A stretch of 64,000 nucleotides of DNA from Symbiodinium natans (taxonomy: Eukaryota > Sar > Dinophyceae > Suessiales > Symbiodiniaceae): NCBI GenBank assembly GCA_905221605.1, contig CAJNDS010000335.1, forward strand, positions 415,203-479,202, read 5' to 3'. The notes beneath the pieces are model-generated. The model was not told the DNA's origin. It searched no databases and was given only the letters and a program-made list of their open reading frames with translations. Positions 41,401-47,400 of this stretch are shown one piece after another. Each line of letters begins with the position of its first letter. Position 1 is the first letter of the stretch. The position numbers and the translations under genes are program-made.

Positions 41401-44400
41401 TTACGCCCCCTCAAGGGATTAGGGTACCCCCTTTTAAGGGACTATAGTACCCCCTATTAGAATCCCTGTTAAGGAATGTTAGTATAATAAGGGTTCCCCT
41501 ATTTTCGTAAACTCCCATCTGAGCCCCTGCTCACCGTCTCATACAGGACGGAGTAGTTATTTAACGCCGTGTGGCACATGCTCAGAGACCACCCAGGTCT
41601 TGACTCCTGGCTCCGGAAGTGCTTGGACAGCCATCCGTCCAAGAAGACGGCTGCAAGAGCCAGCGCGTCAGTAAGCAAGAACCGGTTCATGTCCTTGTTA
41701 TGCTTTATGACAGTCTCGCCATGCGTCCGTTTTCCCTTCTTGACGTTGCGCTTCGTGGATTTCTTGTCTGCCAGGAACCATTTCCGCCTGCGCACACCCT
41801 CAGAAAGTTCGGGAGTTTTGCTCCCCGAAGGCGTCGCGTTCATGGTTCCAACCCTAAACCCTAAACCCTAAACCCTAAACCCTAAACCCTAAACCCTAAA
41901 CCCTAAACCCTAAACCCTAAACCCTAAACCCTAAACCCTAAACCCTAAACCCTAAACCCTTTCAGACTCCGGTTCTAGGCTGGCCCTGAAAACACTCGGA
42001 AGATACTCCAAAATACTACCGTTTGAATAAGAAACCCTAAACCCTAAACCCTAAACCCTAAACCCTAAACCCTAAACCCTAAACCCTAAACCCTAAACCC
42101 TAAACCCTAAACCCTAAACCCTAAACACATGTAAAGCTAGAAGTATCTTCCTTATAACTCTACCTGGGGGTAGACCCTGAAAAAAGTATATACTTTTTGG
42201 TATAAGTAGCTATCACAGGAACCCAGAACCAGCAAAAAGTATTAAAGTATGGTACTCCAAAATGCAGATAAGGGCACTGCAGGCCTCATTGCTGTTGGTG
42301 TTTGGGGTACTCTTAAGCAAATAGTAGAATTTGATCCCCCTCAATAAGGGACATGTCACATATCCGAGGGGCCTACCTAGAGCGAATATGGACAATGAAC
42401 ATCGGTAACGAGACGGGGACCCTCATTTTGTTTAGACAGATCCACCCTAAATCCCACCCCCTGCGCGCTCAAACCATGCGCCAGGTATAAGTAGCTAGAA
42501 TAGGAACCCAGAACCAACAAAAAGCATTAAAGTATCGTACTCCAGAAACAAAGGGTAGCAACTGGATACAAAGTACAACGAAGCTCTAAAGGGTTTAGGG
42601 CTTAGGGTTTAGAGTTTAGGGTTTAGGGTTACCCTACTTGAACAAAAGGCACAACAAAGCCTCCGGTGCCTCTAGCGACTGAGGGACGCTTTGGTTAGGG
42701 TTTTCAGGGTTTCGGGCTTAGGGTTTAGGGTCTAGGGTTTAGGGGTTTAGGGTTTAGGGTTTAGGGTTTGGGGCTTTGGGGGGGGGCTTTGGGTTTTAGG
42801 GTTTAGGCAGGCGTCGATAAGGTTCACTGCTTGTGGGATGGGCGCGGAGGCGGCCAGCGCCATGTCGAAGACATTGGGGTACCTGAGTGGCGTGCAGGGG
42901 TGTTGTCTCTAGTTCTTGTCGTGAATTAGGGTCCCTCCCTCGGGTGCTTCATTCCCTAGCTAGAGCCGATTGGGCTTGAGGGTCTTGGGCCTTTTTTTGC
43001 ACTACCCCAATTGTCTTGAATTTCGGTCCTATTTCGGGGCAGCGGGTTGCGGCACTGCCGCCGAAGATCTCGAAATCAAACTGAAGCCTGCATCCTACAT
43101 CCCCAAACCTCAAAAAAGCCGGGACGCTTGATTCTTGCCCAGGCAGATAGCATCCCTTGGGCCGTCTGCACGTAGGCTTCGGGCTTCGGGCTTTAGGGGT
43201 TTAAGGTTGTAGGGTTGAGGTATCCCAGCAACCATGTGAATCGTAAAGCCGGCCGAAACCCTAGACCCGAAACCCTAAACAAATCGAGTCAAAGGGCACC
43301 ACGAGGGCTCGAGATTAGCGGTTGGGGGACAAGGGTTTAGGGGTCTAGTTCAGGGGCGTCAAGGTTTAGGGTTTCGTGCTTCTGGTCTGCCATGCTGGAA
43401 GGTCTAAGAGCCCTTAACCCTAAACCATTAACCATAAACCCCTAAACCCGAAACCCCAATCCCTAAGCCATGGTAGTATCCCTCAAAGTCCCTCAAAAAG
43501 CACGATTTTTTGCGCAACTTGGGATCCTATAAACAGTCCTACCCTACACCCCATGCATCGGATCCGGGTACGGTTGCAAAGTCGCGTTGCGCCGATACGC
43601 TGAAAACCCTAAACCCTGAACCCAAAACCCTAAACCCTGAACCCTAAACCCTAAACCCTACAAGGAGTCCAGGCTGAGCCCTGAGCCGCCATAGGAGCCA
43701 CCCATGGCCACAACGCCCTTGAAGCCGTAGGACGCCTCGGTCTCTTTGGGTCTTCTAAGCTAAAGTCTGTAGGGCTTAGGGTTTAGGGTTTAGGGTCTAT
43801 AGGGTTTAGGGTTTAGGGTTCCAGGCTTCAGTTTTTGGAACTCTTCAACCTTGCCCGACGCCCGGCAACCTTACAAGGATCCGACAGCCCCGGAACCGTG
43901 TAGGGTTCAGAATTTAGGATTTAGACTCCAAACCCTAAGAACTCTAAACCCTAACTAACTAAACCCTAAACCCTAGACCCTAGACCCTAGACCCTAGACC
44001 CTAGACCCTAGACCCTAAACCCTAAACCCTAAACCCTAAACCCTAAACCCTAAACCCTAAACCCTAAACCCTAAACCCTAAACCCTAAACCCTAAACCCC
44101 ACCCACCAGTTCTAGACGAGCCGAGCCGCGCTCAGATGTGTGACCAGCCTGGGGAGTCGCAGGTTCAGAGCTTCAGGGCACAGGGGTTTAGGGTTTAGGG
44201 TTTAGGGTTTAGGGTTTAGGGTTTAGGGTTTAGGGTTTAGGGTTTAGTGTTTAGGCTTGGAGTTACTCTGGTGCTAGGCGCTCCAGAAGAAATTTAGGGG
44301 CCTTAATAATTAGAACAAGGCTTCGGGGGTGATTCTAGTATAGTTTTTCAGAGGGAGTGATTCTAGTATAGTTATAGAGGGACTGTAAGGAAATGCGACT

Positions 44401-47400
44401 AGTAACTGGGTTGGGCATTCCAGGGATTATCTGGAAGTACTCTCCGGCTGGGCACTCAAGCGATTTGCTGTCAATTGCGGGTTGTCTAAACCCTAAACCC
44501 TAAACCCTAAACCCTAAGCCCTAAGCCCTAAACCCTAAACCCTGCGGATACTCTGGGATACGGGTGATGAGTGGTGAGCTGACCGGAGGAGAAGAGCCTA
44601 GTTCAAAATCAAAGGGGTTTAGGGTTTAGGGCCTTGGGCCTTGGGCCTTAGGCCTTAGGCCTTAGGCCTTAGGGTTTAGGGTTTAGGGTTTAGGGTTTAG
44701 GGTTTAGGGTTTAGGGTTTAGGGTTTAGGGTTTAGGGTTTAGGGTTTAGGGTTTAGGGTTTAGGGTAACAACCCTACACCGAGAGTGAACCGAGGATCAA
44801 CACAGTAACCACAATACCCAACAAAAACACATAACGGCAAGTGCCTGGAAACCCAGCTGAATGAAGGACAGCTACCGGCAAACCCGGATGCATACACAGG
44901 AACTGACTACCCTGAACTACCCTCAACCCTAAGCCCTGAACCCAAGATAAACCCTAAACCCTAAACCCTAAACCCTGAACCCTAAACCCTAAACCCTAAA
45001 CCCTAAACCCTAAACCCTAAACCCTCATATTTCCAAAGCACGGGCTCCACCACGTCGCACCCTTCTGAGGCAAACGCACAAAGCTATAACCACTTAACCA
45101 TGGCTTCCCTACTTGCAGCCGCAATTGCAGACACACATTGAAGCAGGGTTTATGTTTTTTTGTACCCCCAAAAGGACACCCCATATATACACTCACCAAT
45201 ATTGAAACGGAACCTTTTATACACCCCTAAGCCCCAAACCCGAAACCCTAAACCCTAAACCCTAAACCCCCCACCCCAACTCATGAGGACCCCCACAGCG
45301 CGTAGTCAGCCAGGACTTGACTGATGGAAAGGTACCCGAGCTTGTCCTGCACCCGAAAACCCTAAAAGCACCGAATATTAAGGGGCAAGAGGAGGGACCG
45401 CTTAATCTTTCTCCCCCATATAACCCTTCCTTATGTAGTCCCTATAAACCTAAAGCAGCCGTTCAACAACCCCTGAGGTCTCTCCTGTAGTCTCTTAAGA
45501 ATGTATGAACCCTCATTCGCCTGGGCTCAGGGCTTTTCGAGGGTTGGTAGGGTTTGTGGGGTTGATAGGGTTTATAGGGATTATAGGGTAGATGGGTTTC
45601 TTTAGGGCTTTTTAAGGTTTATAGGGTTTGCAGGGTGCATGGGGGCTATCATAGCGTTGAGGACTTAGGAGTTGGGTTGTTTGAGTTGGGGTGCCCCGAA
45701 AACCCCAGATCTTAAGCAAGCCTTAAACCCTGAAACCCAAATGACACTGAACCACCCTAAACCCTAAACCCGAAACCCTAAACCCTAAACGAAATCCAGC
45801 CTGTCCTTGTCGAAGGAGGCGTTGCCCAAGGGCAGCGTCTCCCCGTAGTACCTTCCAGGAGCTTTTGACTTAAATGGGTTAGGGTTTAGGTTCTAGGGTT
45901 TAGGGTTTAGGGCTTAGGGTTTAGGGTTTAGGGTTCGGGGACCCGAAATCCTAATCCCGAAGCCCGCCGTTGAGAAGCACAACCTTTTTTGTAGGTTGTC
46001 AGGGTTCTTATGAGGTAACCTACGCAAATGCAGGTTTTGGCTTGTCAAGGTCGACTCTCAACATGCAGGAGGACGTGAAAATGACAAGGTTGGCCCTTAA
46101 AACCCTCAACAAAAGGTGTGTAAACATAGTCCTAAGCAACCAAGTAAGGAGAAATTAACATGTCCCAAGGTCGTACCTAGTTAAGGCTAACCCTAAACCC
46201 TAAACCCTAAACCCTAAACCCTAAACCCTAAACCCTAAACCCTAAACCCTAAACGCTAAACCCTAAACCCTAAACCCTAAACCCTGAACCCTGAACCCTG
46301 AACCCTGAACCCTGAACCCTAAACCCAAACCCTAAACCTAAACCCTTGGGTTCAGGGCTTCTAGGGCTTCTAGGGCTTGGGGCCCTGGCCTGTGCTCTCC
46401 GAAGACGATGAGCGCTCCGAACTCGTCGGCCCAGTCGAAGGGCAATCCTGGTTTAGCGTTTAGGGTTTAGGGTTTAGGGTTCAGGGCTCAGGGTTCAGGG
46501 TTCAGGGTTCAGGGTTTAGGGTTTAGGGTTTAGGGCCCCAAACCCGACTATACACTCTTGCCCTGAAGCCAAGAGTTTGAGTCACGACTTGTGCGCGGCG
46601 TCCCAACCCGAACCACAGTACCTCAACTCGTAGCTTCGGACCTACCCAGAGACTTGGGGGTTTACGAAAATGAGGGACCCCTAACAAAGAGCCCCAAATA
46701 GCAGGGTTCCCTTAAAATGAGGGTCCCAAATAAGGACCTCCTAGTTTCGGAAACCCCCACTTGGACTTTTCCGAAAAGAAAGCCCTTTTGAAGTCACGGT
46801 GGGGGGCGATTCCGCAACCCTACAAAAAAGAGACCCTAAACCAACCCTAAACCCAATAAGGTGTTAGGGATCCTCCTTAGCGAAGGAGTATCGGAGTCTT
46901 TGGGTATAGAGGCTCTGGGGTGCAACGCCCAAGCCAGGAGGCTTCTGGGCTTTCGAGGGCTGGGAGTTCTGAAGTCCCGCTTGAATCTTAAACTCTACGA
47001 GCCCTGAACCCTAAACCCTAAACCCTAAACCCTAAACCCTAAACCCTAAACCCTAAACCCTAAACCCTAAACCCTAAACCCTGAACCCAGCCTGTGTTGT
47101 AGTAGAAGGACTCCAAGGGACCTTCAACAAAACCAGTTGGGCGGGGTGGTGGGGGGGGTGGGGGGGGGGCGGGGGCAGTTCAAGGTTTTGGGTTTTTTGT
47201 AGGGTTTTTAGGGTTTTTAGGGTTTTTAGGGTTTTTAGGGTTTTTAGGGTTTTTAGGGTTTAGGGTTTTTAGGGTTTTTAGGGTTTTAAATATGGGGGTA
47301 TGGGGGGGGGGGGGGAAGGTAGAGTGGGGGCCTGGGGTGGGGCGTAAAGTCTGGGGGTTTCTAAGGCGTAGGATATGCTGCCGCCCAGAACCCTAGGAAT

